Source: Bradyrhizobium betae (GTDB lineage: Bacteria; Pseudomonadota; Alphaproteobacteria; Rhizobiales; Xanthobacteraceae). From it: a stretch of DNA of 64,000 bases. How positions within the stretch are numbered: the stretch's first letter is position 1; every line of letters begins with the position of its first letter. Made by a program: the position numbers and the translations under genes. Of this stretch, positions 1 through 8,199 are shown in pieces. The DNA is taken from the NCBI RefSeq assembly GCF_008932115.1, contig NZ_CP044544.1, positions 1 to 64,000 of the forward strand. The letters are read 5' to 3'. A model generated the notes under the pieces. The model saw nothing but the letters and a program-made list of their open reading frames with translations, searched no databases and had not been told where the DNA came from.

Positions 1-196
1 AAAGAATTCAGTCGTGCCCGCTTGCACGTGTAGCGCAACCGCGTTGCCTTCTTTCCGCGCGTCAATAAGTGGAGGCATCCGCAGGGGCTGCCGTTCCGCT
101 GCCGCATCCGCCGGTCCAATCGGCATAATAGGACGTGAAGGCGCCTGCGCCGATAACCCCAGCACCGGCAAGAAAGGATCGGCGGTTGAATTTCAT
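1..196 (-). pseudogene. Multicopper oxidase, 5' fragment, frameshifted, runs off the left edge
   Basis: Read leftwards from the ATG at 196, the first residues (MKFNRRSFLAGAGVIGAGAF) form a Tat signal with the twin-arginine motif RRSFL, typical of periplasmic multicopper oxidases. The frame then hits a stop near position 58. A neighbouring frame continues with a PPLIDARKEGNAVALHVQAG-like stretch, which resembles the first strand of CuO-type multicopper oxidases. This implies a one-base frameshift around 75-110. The remainder lies outside the window, so the identification rests on the signal peptide and about 25 residues. The gene is divergent from the bigR-like gene across about 290 bp that holds two ATTAG dyads. 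Confidence 0.55.
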
Positions 197-270
197 CGGT
201 ACGCCTGCGGTTCAATGGATGTCATTCGAACGCCTACGTGCTGATGAGAAACAGATATGGCGGCCGAAAA

Positions 271-285
271 ATTAGCAAATCTAAT
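271..285. promoter_or_regulatory. ATTAG-N5-CTAAT dyad, candidate repressor operator
   Basis: A perfect 5-bp inverted repeat (ATTAG caaat CTAAT) sits in AT-rich DNA between the divergent multicopper oxidase fragment and the bigR-like gene. It shares the core ATTAGCAA with the second dyad at 469-484. Two related dyads in one intergenic region fit binding by an ArsR-family dimer, probably the adjacent repressor. That link is inference; no promoter hexamers were assigned. Confidence 0.45.
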
Positions 286-468
286 ATTATATCAGAACCC
301 TGGGCTCAATCGCGGGAGAAGAACCCAACGGTCATCCGAGATATCGACCGGGCGTCCCTTTGCGGCTAACGCGCATTTAAGGCCTGTTTCGGCCACCTTC
401 CGTGACGCGAATAGAGTATCCGGACTGGCATCTGCACGAGGCCTCTTGAATTAATATCATAAACACTA

Positions 469-484
469 ATTAGCAACTACTAAT
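469..484. promoter_or_regulatory. ATTAG-N6-CTAAT dyad overlapping the first bigR start codon
   Basis: Inverted repeat ATTAG caacta CTAAT, directly preceded by CTAATTAG and sharing ATTAGCAA with the dyad at 271. It overlaps the ATG at 483, so either the operator covers the start of the message or translation really begins at the in-frame ATG at 510. Autoregulation by the downstream BigR-like protein is the simplest reading. Confidence 0.5.
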
Positions 485-836
485 GCATGCAAGTGACATA
501 GTGACGACTATGCTGAATCTCGCGGACTTTGAGAAAAGCGCCATGGAAGTGGCGGGCATTCTCCGTGCGCTCGCGAACGAGCGTCGGTTGATGATTCTTT
601 GCCAGCTGGTCGAATACGGCGAAGCGACCGTGGGTTCCCTCGTCGATGCAGTCGGCATTAGCCAATCCGCGCTGTCTCAACATCTTGCGAAAATGCGCGA
701 CGAGGGAATCGTCACGTTTCGACGAGATTCCCACACGGTTTGGTACCGAATCGCGGACGGGCGGATTGAAGAGCTTTTTGCGACGCTTCATCGGCTGTTT
801 TGTAAGCCGGTCAGAAAATCAGGAAAACACAAATGA
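483..836 (+). CDS. bigR: ArsR-family sulfide/persulfide-responsive repressor, BigR/SqrR type
   Basis: Winged-helix ArsR repressor of 117 residues. The HTH region (ISQSALSQHLAKMRDEGIV) lies at about residues 58-76. Two cysteines, in RRLMILCQLVE and LHRLFCKP, occupy the positions used by BigR/SqrR for thiol-persulfide switching. In known systems, sulfide-derived persulfides cross-link these cysteines and release DNA, derepressing sulfide-detoxification genes. The downstream rhodanese, TauE exporter and ETHE1-like hydrolase match that operon. Starts at 483, 510 and 543 are possible; none has a strong ribosome-binding site. Alignment to BigR favours 510, because residues before it have no counterpart and the 469-484 dyad overlaps 483. 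It overlaps the next gene by 4 bp. Confidence 0.8.
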   Translation: MHASDIVTTMLNLADFEKSAMEVAGILRALANERRLMILCQLVEYGEATVGSLVDAVGISQSALSQHLAKMRDEGIVTFRRDSHTVWYRIADGRIEELFATLHRLFCKPVRKSGKHK

Positions 837-1355
837 CCACACATCATGATCCACAGGAAGCATTGCGCTTGATCAATGAAGAGGGGGCCTTGCTCATCGA
901 CGTGCGCGAACCGGACGAACATGCGCGCGAGCGTATCCCAAATGCCAAGCTTGTTCCATTGTCCCGCCTTACCGTTCCGCTGGATCGGCACGAGGCGCAG
1001 CTGCTGATCTTTCACTGCCGGTCAGGAAGCCGAACCGGTGCAGCGGCGGAAAAGCTCGCGGTCGCTGCCGGCGGCGACGCACACATTCTACGTGGCGGAC
1101 TGAACGCCTGGAAAGCGGCCGGGCTGCCGGTTCTCAAGGATACCCGCCGGCCGATCGAAATAATGCGGCAGGTGCAGATCGCGGCAGGCAGTCTCGTGAT
1201 TCTTGGCGTTGGTTTGGGCGCGCTGCTGCATCCGGGATTCTACGCCCTATCGGGATTTCGTCGGCGCCGGTCTGGTCATCGCCGGGAGCACCGGCACCTG
1301 CGTTATGGCCCGAATTCTCGCGTTTGCTCCGTGGAATCGAATGGCTCAGGCGTAA
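833..1355 (+). pseudogene. Rhodanese-DUF2892 membrane sulfurtransferase (YgaP-like), single frameshift
   Basis: The N-terminal rhodanese domain (residues 5-103) carries the catalytic loop HCRSGSRTG, with Cys as sulfur acceptor, and the typical HILRGGLNAWKAAGLPV end. A DUF2892 membrane hairpin should follow. The first frame reads through GFYALSGF and then goes wrong near 1256-1259, where one extra T appears. The +1 frame then gives a good second membrane helix (AGLVIAGSTGTCVMARIL) and stops at 1353-1355. The intact product would be about 173 residues and would move sulfane sulfur near the membrane. Whether the shift is genuine decay or a sequence error cannot be told from one read. Confidence 0.75.
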
Positions 1356-1374
1356 CAGGGAGCGTTGCTGAGCC

Positions 1375-2175
1375 ATGATGGACTTTCCCGTCGGCATTTC
1401 GACAACGATTTCGGGCGGAATTGTTGGTCTGGTGCTCGGCCTTGTCGGGGGCGGCGGTTCTATCCTCGCAGTTCCTCTTCTGGTTTACGCTGTCGGGGTC
1501 ACGTCGCCACATGTCGCTATCGGCACAAGTGCTATTGCGGTCTCACTGAGCGCACTCGGCAACGTGGTGAGCCATGCCCGCGCCGGAAATGTGAAGTGGC
1601 GCTGTGCGGCCGTCTTTGCGTCAGCCGGCGTGTTCGGGGCGGTTGCGGGCTCTACGGTGGCCAAAGCGCTCGATGGGCAGAAACTCCTGGTCCTGTTCGG
1701 CGCGCTGATGATCATCGTGGGAATCACCATGCTGCGCAGCCGCAGTACGGCGGGGAATCCGGAGGTGCGATTGTCGATGACAACGGCACGCGAGCTTTTA
1801 CCGCTGCTGCTGGGCATCGGTTTTGCGGTCGGACTGTTGTCGGGTTTCTTCGGAATTGGAGGCGGTTTCCTGATCGTGCCCGGCCTCATGCTTGCGACCG
1901 GGATGCCCCTGACGATGGCGATCGGCACCTCTCTCGTTGCCGTCGCAGCATTCGGGGCAGCAACTGCAGCGAGCTATGCAATCTCCGGAATGATCGACTG
2001 GCCGATTGCCAGCCTGTTCGTTCTCGGCGGCCTGGTTGGCGGCGTCGCCGGTGTGGCGTTCGGAAAAGCGCTCGCAGCAAGGAAGCGGTCACTCAATCTG
2101 ACGTTCGCTGGCCTGGTTATTCTGGTCGGCCTCTACGTCGTCGCGCGCGGAACGGTGACGCTGTTCGCGGCTTGA
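1375..2175 (+). CDS. TauE/SafE-family sulfite/organosulfonate exporter
   Basis: Intact 266-residue polytopic membrane protein with about eight hydrophobic segments and two similar halves. Each half carries a glycine-rich motif (GLVLGLVGGGGSILAVPLL near residue 20, GLLSGFFGIGGGFLIVPGL near residue 155), the hallmark of TauE/SafE. In BigR-type operons this family exports sulfite made by persulfide oxidation. Two tandem ATGs (1375, 1378) follow the rhodanese gene by about 20 bp. It is one of the few undamaged genes in this stretch. Confidence 0.85.
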   Translation: MMDFPVGISTTISGGIVGLVLGLVGGGGSILAVPLLVYAVGVTSPHVAIGTSAIAVSLSALGNVVSHARAGNVKWRCAAVFASAGVFGAVAGSTVAKALDGQKLLVLFGALMIIVGITMLRSRSTAGNPEVRLSMTTARELLPLLLGIGFAVGLLSGFFGIGGGFLIVPGLMLATGMPLTMAIGTSLVAVAAFGAATAASYAISGMIDWPIASLFVLGGLVGGVAGVAFGKALAARKRSLNLTFAGLVILVGLYVVARGTVTLFAA

Positions 2176-2206
2176 ACATCTCTTATCTCCAGGAAAGGAC
2201 GGTTGC

Positions 2207-3068
2207 ATGGTGAAGTCAGCGTTGCAGGGGCGTCCAATCGTCAAGGGGTTCTTCGACAAACGCACCTTCAGTGTGCAGTACGTTGTCGCGGATCCCGAGA
2301 CCCGGCACTGCGCCATCATCGACCCTGTTCTCGATTTGATGAAAGTCCGGTTCAACAGCTACGTGGTCGACCGATGAGCTATCGTCATGTGCGGAACGAG
2401 GGCTACCACGCTCGAATGGATTCTCGACAGCATCCGCATGCCGACCATTCTCGGCAGCGGCCTATCTCAGGGGCAAAACGGGCGTCCAGACCGGATCGGC
2501 GAAAAGGTCGTCGAAGTGCAGAAGCTCTGGAAAGAATCTACAATTATCCGACACCTTCCGACGACGGCTCGCAATGGGACAAGCTGTCGTCGCGGCGAGC
2601 GGTTCAAAATCGGCAGTTGTGATGTCGAGGTGATGTTTACGCCGGGGCATACGCTTGCCTCGATCGCCTACGGTGTCGGAGATGCAATCTTCGTTCATGA
2701 CACCTGTCCAACCAGACTTCGGAACGGCACGCGCCGATTTTCCGGGTGGGATGCGCACGCACTTTGGAGAAGTACCATAGATTCTTTGCGTTGCCAAGGA
2801 CACAGGTTTTCACGGACACGATACATGCCAGGCGGGCGCAGCCGCTGGGAAAGTACGGTGGGACAGCAGAAATCGAAAACATCACCTTAGAGAGGCGAAG
2901 ACGAAGCTGAGTTCGTGGCGCTTCGGCAGACTCGTGACAGAAACTGCCTATGCCGAAACTGATATTGCAATCCCTCAAGTGAACATTCGAGGCGGTCGGC
3001 TGCCCGATCCAGAGTCGAACGGCCGGCGTTATCTCAATCCCTGGGCGCTCGAAGCGCGCCTGGAATGA
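2207..3068 (+). pseudogene. Persulfide dioxygenase-like MBL-fold hydrolase (ETHE1/Blh type), multiple frameshifts
   Basis: The start at 2207, after an AGGA-type ribosome-binding site, gives VKGFFDKRTFSVQYVVADPE, characteristic of this family, followed by CAIIDPVLD and an early stop near 2376. Family landmarks continue in alternating frames: QHPHADH (the metal-binding HxHxDH) near 2425-2450, IGEKVVEVQKLWK near 2500-2530, VEVMFTPGHTLASIAY near 2630-2670, and a C-terminal stretch starting GEDEAEFVALRQTRDRN near 2890-2940. The last frame closes at 3066-3068. At least five frame changes and a missing segment after residue 50 make this a degraded copy. Its role would have been oxidation of glutathione persulfide to sulfite, upstream of the TauE exporter. 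Confidence 0.75.
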
Positions 3069-3079
3069 AGGAGACCTCC

Positions 3080-3465
3080 ATGAACATTAAGAGCGCAAAA
3101 GAATCGTCGCCGAGGCCACGGCGGAGGTCGAGACGCTTTCGGCGGACGCCGCGTGAAACTGATGGACGACCCGAATGTGGTATTCGTCGATGTCCGGGAA
3201 ACCAACGAGCGACGCAAGACTGGCGTTCTCAAGGGATCGGTGCATGCCTCACGCGGATTCCTAGAATTCCATGCCGACCCAACAGCCCAACCCATGTCAA
3301 GCCGTTGAGCACGGCAAGCGGCTGGTGCTCTATTGTGCTTCCGGCAACCGATCAGCGCTGGCTGCGAAGACGCTCAAGAGCATCGGTATCGCCAACGTCT
3401 CGCATGTAGCCGGTGGATTCCCGGCGATGCAAAAGGCGGGCGGCGAAACCGAAAGCGCGGCGTGA
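3080..3465 (+). pseudogene. Stand-alone rhodanese-like sulfurtransferase, multiple frameshifts
   Basis: A good ribosome-binding site (AAGGAG at 3068-3073) precedes the ATG at 3080. Rhodanese landmarks then occur in three frames: VAEATAEVETLSADAA, KLMDDPNVVFVDVRETNER, LKGSVHASRGFLEFHADP, and finally LVLYCASGNRSALAAKTLK with the catalytic Cys, ending HVAGGFPAMQKAGG before the stop at 3463-3465. The undamaged protein would be about 127 residues and would use thiosulfate or persulfide sulfur. It follows the broken hydrolase by about 11 bp and belonged to the same operon. Confidence 0.75.
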
Positions 3466-3512
3466 GTCGGATCGTGACGTACTAGTGCAATCTAAACAGA
3501 AGGACCAAGACA

Positions 3513-3644
3513 ATGATGGACGGTACAGGCGGAGGAATGATGTTTGGCATGGGCCTCACATGGATTGTCGTCATCGTGGTGTGGTGTTGGCAGGTGCAGC
3601 GCTCGCCAAGTACCTGTCCTCTGGCCGATAAACGAGAGCGTTAA
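3513..3644 (+). pseudogene. Small Met-rich single-span membrane peptide, frameshifted
   Basis: Tandem ATGs at 3513/3516 begin MMDGTGGGMMFGMGLTWIVV and a hydrophobic helix. In this frame the helix turns polar and ends at 3642-3644 after 43 residues. One frame over, it continues LAGAALAKYLSSGR and stops at 3629-3631. That combined reading closely matches the intact 44-residue peptide at 44441-44575 (MMNGMMMPGMMWGMALVWLL, ending KYLRSG), so a one-base loss near 3580 is likely. Function unknown. Confidence 0.5.
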
Positions 3645-3683
3645 TTGGCGTGCGCCTGGGCCGTTCATCTCAAAGATTGAAGA

Positions 3684-4124
3684 GTGACATTTATTGCGCA
3701 ATTACAGCGTTCTCGAAAACAAACTCAAGCTTTCTCGGACCTCATTTTTCGCGGTTGCCTCAGCCTCATTTTCATCGTTGGCGGGCTCGGACATTTCGTG
3801 GAGCATCGTCAGATGCTTGAGCGGATAGCTGAATCGCCGTGGGCAAATACAATCAACACGATCGGCAATCCATCTGTTTTGCTCTGGGTTTCCGGAGCTA
3901 TTTTCGTTCCGGCCGGGGTCGCGCTTGCTATCGGTTTTATGACCCGGCTGTCGTCCGTCGCGCTTTTCATGACTCTGGTGCCGATTACGATTACGCTGCA
4001 CGTGGCTCCCGGCCACGCCGGGCCGTTGTTCAAGAATATAGCTATCCTTGGCGCGTTGATTCATTTCGCCTTTAACGGATCGGGTGCGATTTGCAATCGA
4101 CCGCGCGTTAGCTTTAGCCGTTGA
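3684..4124 (+). CDS. DoxX-family membrane protein
   Basis: Intact 146-residue protein with four hydrophobic segments (about residues 25-42, 62-84, 90-108, 113-132) and the DoxX-type start FSDLIFRGCLSLIFIVGGLGHF. The only start covering this region is a GTG at 3684 with a weak GAAGAG ribosome-binding site. DoxX-like proteins are associated with thiosulfate:quinone oxidoreductases and with respiratory or redox membrane proteins. The surrounding sulfur genes are compatible with that, but the sequence alone does not fix a substrate. Confidence 0.65.
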   Translation: MTFIAQLQRSRKQTQAFSDLIFRGCLSLIFIVGGLGHFVEHRQMLERIAESPWANTINTIGNPSVLLWVSGAIFVPAGVALAIGFMTRLSSVALFMTLVPITITLHVAPGHAGPLFKNIAILGALIHFAFNGSGAICNRPRVSFSR

Positions 4125-4358
4125 ACCTACTGTGGACGGGAGTGCTACGAATCGTGCGAAGGCGAGCTAGGAAATAGCTCTCGGTCGCGGCTGGAGTCAC
4201 CGCGACGGCCGGTGCTGCTGCCGCCGACTGAACGCGGCTAGTGGTAGGCGTGCTGTCGTTCGACCCGAGCCATTCGCGATGTCAGTGAACCTTAGCTGTC
4301 GAACGGCGTTAACAGCGAAGCTAACCCCGCATATTTTACCGCGCCTGGAGAAACGCTC

Positions 4359-4769
4359 ATGAGCTACCATTTTTCTAAGACTGTCGATTTGCCGATGGAA
4401 GCCGCCGTTTCTGCGACTACCGAAGCCTTGAAGAAACATGGTTTTGGTGTGCTCACCGAGATTGATGTGCAGCAAACATTAAAGAAGAAGCTGGATGTGG
4501 ACTTTCATCCTTACCGTATCCTGGGCGCTTGCAACCCAAAAATGGCGTACCAAGCGCTCCAGGCTGAGGATAAAATCGGCACCATGCTTCCTTGCAATGT
4601 TGTCCTGCAAGAGCGTGATTCGGGTCGTACTGAAATTTCAGCTGTGGATCCGGTAGCGTCTATGCAAGCAATCGAGAACCCCAAGCTCGCTGGAATTGCA
4701 GCAAGCGTCCGCGCTGCGCTGCAGGAAGTAATTGCAGACATTGGAGCCAAGCAAGCTCCGCCAGCGTAG
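4359..4769 (+). CDS. DUF302-domain protein
   Basis: 136 residues matching the DUF302 pattern: a regular alpha/beta fold starting SYHFSKTVDLPMEAAVSATT, then TEALKKHGFGVLTEIDVQQT, and the family landmark YRILGACNPKMAYQAL near residue 55. There is no signal peptide, so it is probably cytoplasmic. DUF302 proteins are often found next to sulfur-oxidation and cytochrome genes, but no biochemical role is secure. About 235 bp of apparently non-coding DNA separates it from DoxX; it lies 11 bp ahead of the broken phosphoesterase and probably shares its transcript. Confidence 0.7.
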   Translation: MSYHFSKTVDLPMEAAVSATTEALKKHGFGVLTEIDVQQTLKKKLDVDFHPYRILGACNPKMAYQALQAEDKIGTMLPCNVVLQERDSGRTEISAVDPVASMQAIENPKLAGIAASVRAALQEVIADIGAKQAPPA

Positions 4770-4779
4770 CGGAGGTCGA

Positions 4780-6226
4780 ATGACACAATCCTGCAATCTG
4801 ACAGTTATTCAGATCAACGACACACATGGCTACCTGGAACCCCATCCAGAGCTTGTCTGGAGCGGAAGCAAAGCGTCTTACCCCACGCTCGGAGGATACG
4901 CGCGAATCGCTTCGCTGTTAAATTCCGCGCGTCGTGAAAATCCTGGCAATGTCTTGGTTCTCGACAATGGTGATACGTTTCATGGGACATACCCCGCCGC
5001 CGTAAGTCGCGGTGAAGCTTTGATCCCGCTCGTCAACGCGCTGAAACTCGACGCTATGACGGCGCATTGGGAGTTTGCCTGGGGCCCGCGCACTTCCGCA
5101 AGGTGGTCGATCGGCTTGACCACCCGATGCTCGCCATCAACTGCTACGACAAGGCGACCGGTGATCGAGCTTTTCCCGCATCCGTGGCTCTCGAGTGCGC
5201 CGGACTGCGCGTCGGCGTGATCGGAATCGCAGCTACAATCCTTGACAAAAGCATGCCGCCACATTTCAGCGAGGGCCTCCGCTTCACCTTGGGTCTAGAT
5301 GAGCTACCTGCAGAGATCAATCGGCTAAAGTGCGCCGAGAGAGTCGACCTGATTGTCGTATTGTCGCATTTGGGTTTTCCTCAAGATGTCAAACTCGCGG
5401 CCTCCGTTAAGGGCATCGACATCCTCGTCAGCGGTCACACGCACAACCGGCTCGAACGCCCCGCCCGGATCGGGAACACACTCATCATTCAGTCCGGTTG
5501 CCATGGATCCTTTGTTGGACGGCTGGACCTGAACGTAACCGACGGAAGGATTTCTGATGTACAGCATCAGCTTATTTCCGTCAGCGATGCTATAGAGCCG
5601 GACCCGGTGATGCAGCGCCTTGTTGACGAAGTAATGAGTCCCATCGCGCCATGTTGGCAGAGATTGTCGGCAATACACCTATCGGATTGCACCGCGACAC
5701 GATCCTTTCCGCGTCGATGGACGATGTGCTCCTTGCGGCCGCTGCGAAAGCCGGGGAAACGGATATCGCATTTTCAAATGGTTGGCGATATGGTGCACCG
5801 GTCCCACCAGGCCCGGTTACCATGAACGATCTCTGGAATATCATTCCGAGCAATCCGCCGATCTCGACCGTAGACCTTACCGGCGTGGAAATCCAAGAGA
5901 TGATGGAGGAGAGCCTAGAGCGGACATTTTCAGCCGATCCTTTCGGGCAGATGGGCGGCTACCTCAAGCGCTTCAGGGGATTGACCATCTACGGCAAGCT
6001 TGAAAATCCTCCGGGCCATCGAATCGAGCACATCTTTACGGCAGACGCGGCCCTAGCGGCGGACCACAGCTACAAAGCAGCCTTCGTGACCGCCCAAGGT
6101 GTGCCTCAGAAATTTGGTCGGAATCGGCAAGACTTGCCGGTCAAGGCGATCAATGCACTACAAGACTATTTTCGGAGGCAATCAACTCATCCGAACGAGG
6201 GTCTGGGGCGGTTTATTCCTGTGTGA
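4780..6226 (+). pseudogene. SoxB-like metallophosphoesterase/5'-nucleotidase, two frameshifts
   Basis: Starts at 4780 after a GGAGG ribosome-binding site. Dinuclear metallophosphoesterase motifs are clear across three frames: QINDTHGYLEPHPEL, LVLDNGDTFHGTYPA, MTAHWEFAWGP; then after a shift near 5092, VVLSHLGFPQDV and ILVSGHTHNRL; then after a second shift near 5650, the 5'-nucleotidase C-terminal domain (FSNGWRYGAPVPPGPVTMND, VDLTGVEIQEMMEE). The TAHWEF motif resembles GHWEF of SoxB, but there is no Tat signal. Joined, the protein would be about 480 residues. An intact, clearly SoxB protein is encoded at 20484-22232, so this may be a redundant and decaying relative. Confidence 0.75.
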
Positions 6227-6256
6227 TGAAATCGCAGGACTTACGGGACATACATT

Positions 6257-7035
6257 TTGGCATTCCAGTCGCTACCACCATCCGGGGATCAAAGGGCAGC
6301 GGAATGCGCGGAAGCTCCCGAGAACTTGCCTGCTCGGTCGACGACGTCTGTCAACCTTCTCGCGCTAGTCTCGGCTGGCTGTTTCATGATCTTGCTGGCA
6401 AGACTGTTCATCGCGACCGCGATTGCGGCGGACGGCAGCGGCATAGCAGCGAATGGCAACGATAAGGGGGCGCCTGCCTGTTCCGCCTGCCATGGCAATC
6501 AAGGCGAGGGGCGGCTCGATGCCGCTTATCCGAGGCTTGCCGGACTTGATAGCGGATATCTTCTGCGCCAGCTCAACGATTTTGCCGACAGAAAACGCGA
6601 AAGTGAAACCATGCACCCCATCGCCAAGGCGCTTGGCGCGGACGAGCGCGGAGCGGTGGCGTCCTTTTACGGCGCATTGTCGGCCCCCAAAGTGCAGGAG
6701 CCGAAAAAGCCGGATGACAAGACCCTCGCCATAGGTGCTGCTCTCGCGCTGCGAGGAGATTGGTCCAAGGGCTTGCCGGGCTGTGGGCAATGTCACGGCC
6801 GGGCCGGACAAGGTGTTGGTGATTCGTTTCCGAAGCTGGCCGCCCAATCCGCCGAATATATCGTAAAAGAGCTGAAAGCGTGGAAGGAAGGAAAGCGCGG
6901 CAACGATCCGTTGAATTTGATGACGGGATCGCGAGCAAGCTCGATGAAGCGCAGATGGCCGCGGTCGGCGCATACTATGCCAGCCTGCCAGTAGTCGCTT
7001 CGGCATCTGCAGGGCAGAAAGGAACGAAGCCATGA
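6257..7035 (+). pseudogene. Diheme cytochrome c4-type protein with C-terminal frameshift
   Basis: Two haem-binding motifs, CSACH (about residue 74) and CGQCH (about residue 175), each followed by glycine-rich loops and regularly spaced domains as in c4 cytochromes. A hydrophobic signal (LLALVSAGCFMILLARLFIA) precedes the first; the true start may lie downstream of 6257. The long frame ends with an implausible basic tail at 6994. One frame over, from about 6929, the sequence continues IASKLDEAQMAAVGAYYASL, the normal end of a c4 domain, and stops at 7033-7035, overlapping the tsdA start. A one-base deletion near 6929 is therefore likely. Predicted role: periplasmic electron carrier for the sulfur oxidation enzymes. 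Confidence 0.7.
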
Positions 7036-8012
7036 GCGAAAGCCGACCCAACCCGCAAACCTGGGCAGCGGGCTTGCTCTTTCTCGGGCTGGCCGGATTT
7101 GTCGGCTATTCGCTTCCGCGGCCAGAAAACCCGAAGACCGCGGGGACATCAACGAAGGACACAAATGCGACTGACAAGGGCGCGCAGGCGAAGCAGGTCT
7201 TCACGCCTCCGCGCGACGACGAAATACCCGACGACGATTTCGGCAAAATGGTCAGGCTCGGCTCGGATATTTTCCATGATACTCAGAACAATGCCAAGGA
7301 ATTCGTCGGTAACGCGCTTCAGTGCGCGAACTGCCATATCGACAGAGGCCGGCTCGCGAACTCCGCGCCTCTCTGGGCCGCATACGTCGCCTATCCGGCG
7401 TACCGCGACAAGAACGGTCATGTGAACACATTTCAGCAGCGAGTACAGGGCTGCTTTCGTTATAGCATGAACGGGAAGGCGCCCCCCTTGGGCGACAACG
7501 TTCTCGTCGCCATCGAAACCTATGCCTATTTCCTGGCGAAGGGTGCGCCGACCGGCGTCGATTTGCCCGGTCGCGGTTATCCGAAACTACCGAAGCCTGC
7601 CAAGCTCGACTATGGTCACGGGGAGCAGGTCTATGTGCAAAAATGCGCTGTCTGCCATGGAGTTACGGGGCAGGGACAAAACTCGTCCGACGGCACGGTG
7701 GTGTTTCCGCCCCTATGGGGAGCGCGCTCGTACAACTGGGGAGCCGGCATGAGCTCCATTACGAATGCCGCCGGCTTTATCAAAGCGAACATGCCGCTGA
7801 GCCAGGGCAACACGCTCAGCGATCAGGAAGCCTGGGACGTGGCGACCTTTATCGATAGCCAGGAGCGTCCTCAGGATCCGCGATTCTCGGGCTCGGTTGC
7901 CGAAACCCGCAAGAAGTATCACGACTCACCCATGTCGATGTATGGCCAATCGGTGAATGGCGTCGTGCTTGGCCAGAGCTCCTCACTCGGGGCACCTGCA
8001 AAAAATGAGTGA
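7032..8012 (+). CDS. tsdA: TsdA-like diheme thiosulfate dehydrogenase
   Basis: Intact 326-residue periplasmic diheme cytochrome with an N-terminal hydrophobic anchor or signal (residues 11-27). Haem motifs are C98-A-N-C101-H102 and C205-A-V-C208-H209. Between them is GCFRYSMNGKAPPL with Cys141, the position of the unusual cysteine haem ligand of TsdA, and the TsdA-typical LPGRGYPKLPKP segment. TsdA interconverts thiosulfate and tetrathionate, passing electrons to small cytochromes. The upstream cytochrome c4 gene overlaps its start by 4 bp and would be a fitting partner. A related SoxAX-like or generic diheme role is less likely given the conserved cysteine region. Confidence 0.75.
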   Translation: MSESRPNPQTWAAGLLFLGLAGFVGYSLPRPENPKTAGTSTKDTNATDKGAQAKQVFTPPRDDEIPDDDFGKMVRLGSDIFHDTQNNAKEFVGNALQCANCHIDRGRLANSAPLWAAYVAYPAYRDKNGHVNTFQQRVQGCFRYSMNGKAPPLGDNVLVAIETYAYFLAKGAPTGVDLPGRGYPKLPKPAKLDYGHGEQVYVQKCAVCHGVTGQGQNSSDGTVVFPPLWGARSYNWGAGMSSITNAAGFIKANMPLSQGNTLSDQEAWDVATFIDSQERPQDPRFSGSVAETRKKYHDSPMSMYGQSVNGVVLGQSSSLGAPAKNE

Positions 8013-8199
8013 GTCAACGCACCGCTTGAGCTTAACGACCTCTCGAAACGCCCGGTGGCCGCACGGCTCCACGCAGGCGTGGATGACGACCCGCGGTGCC
8101 AAGCGCCGTGACGTTCCCATGAATATAACAGGAGTTTTGACGCACCGTTGAGACAACGGCGGCGCGACGGTCGTCCTTCTTTGCGGCCAGCGTGGGCGT

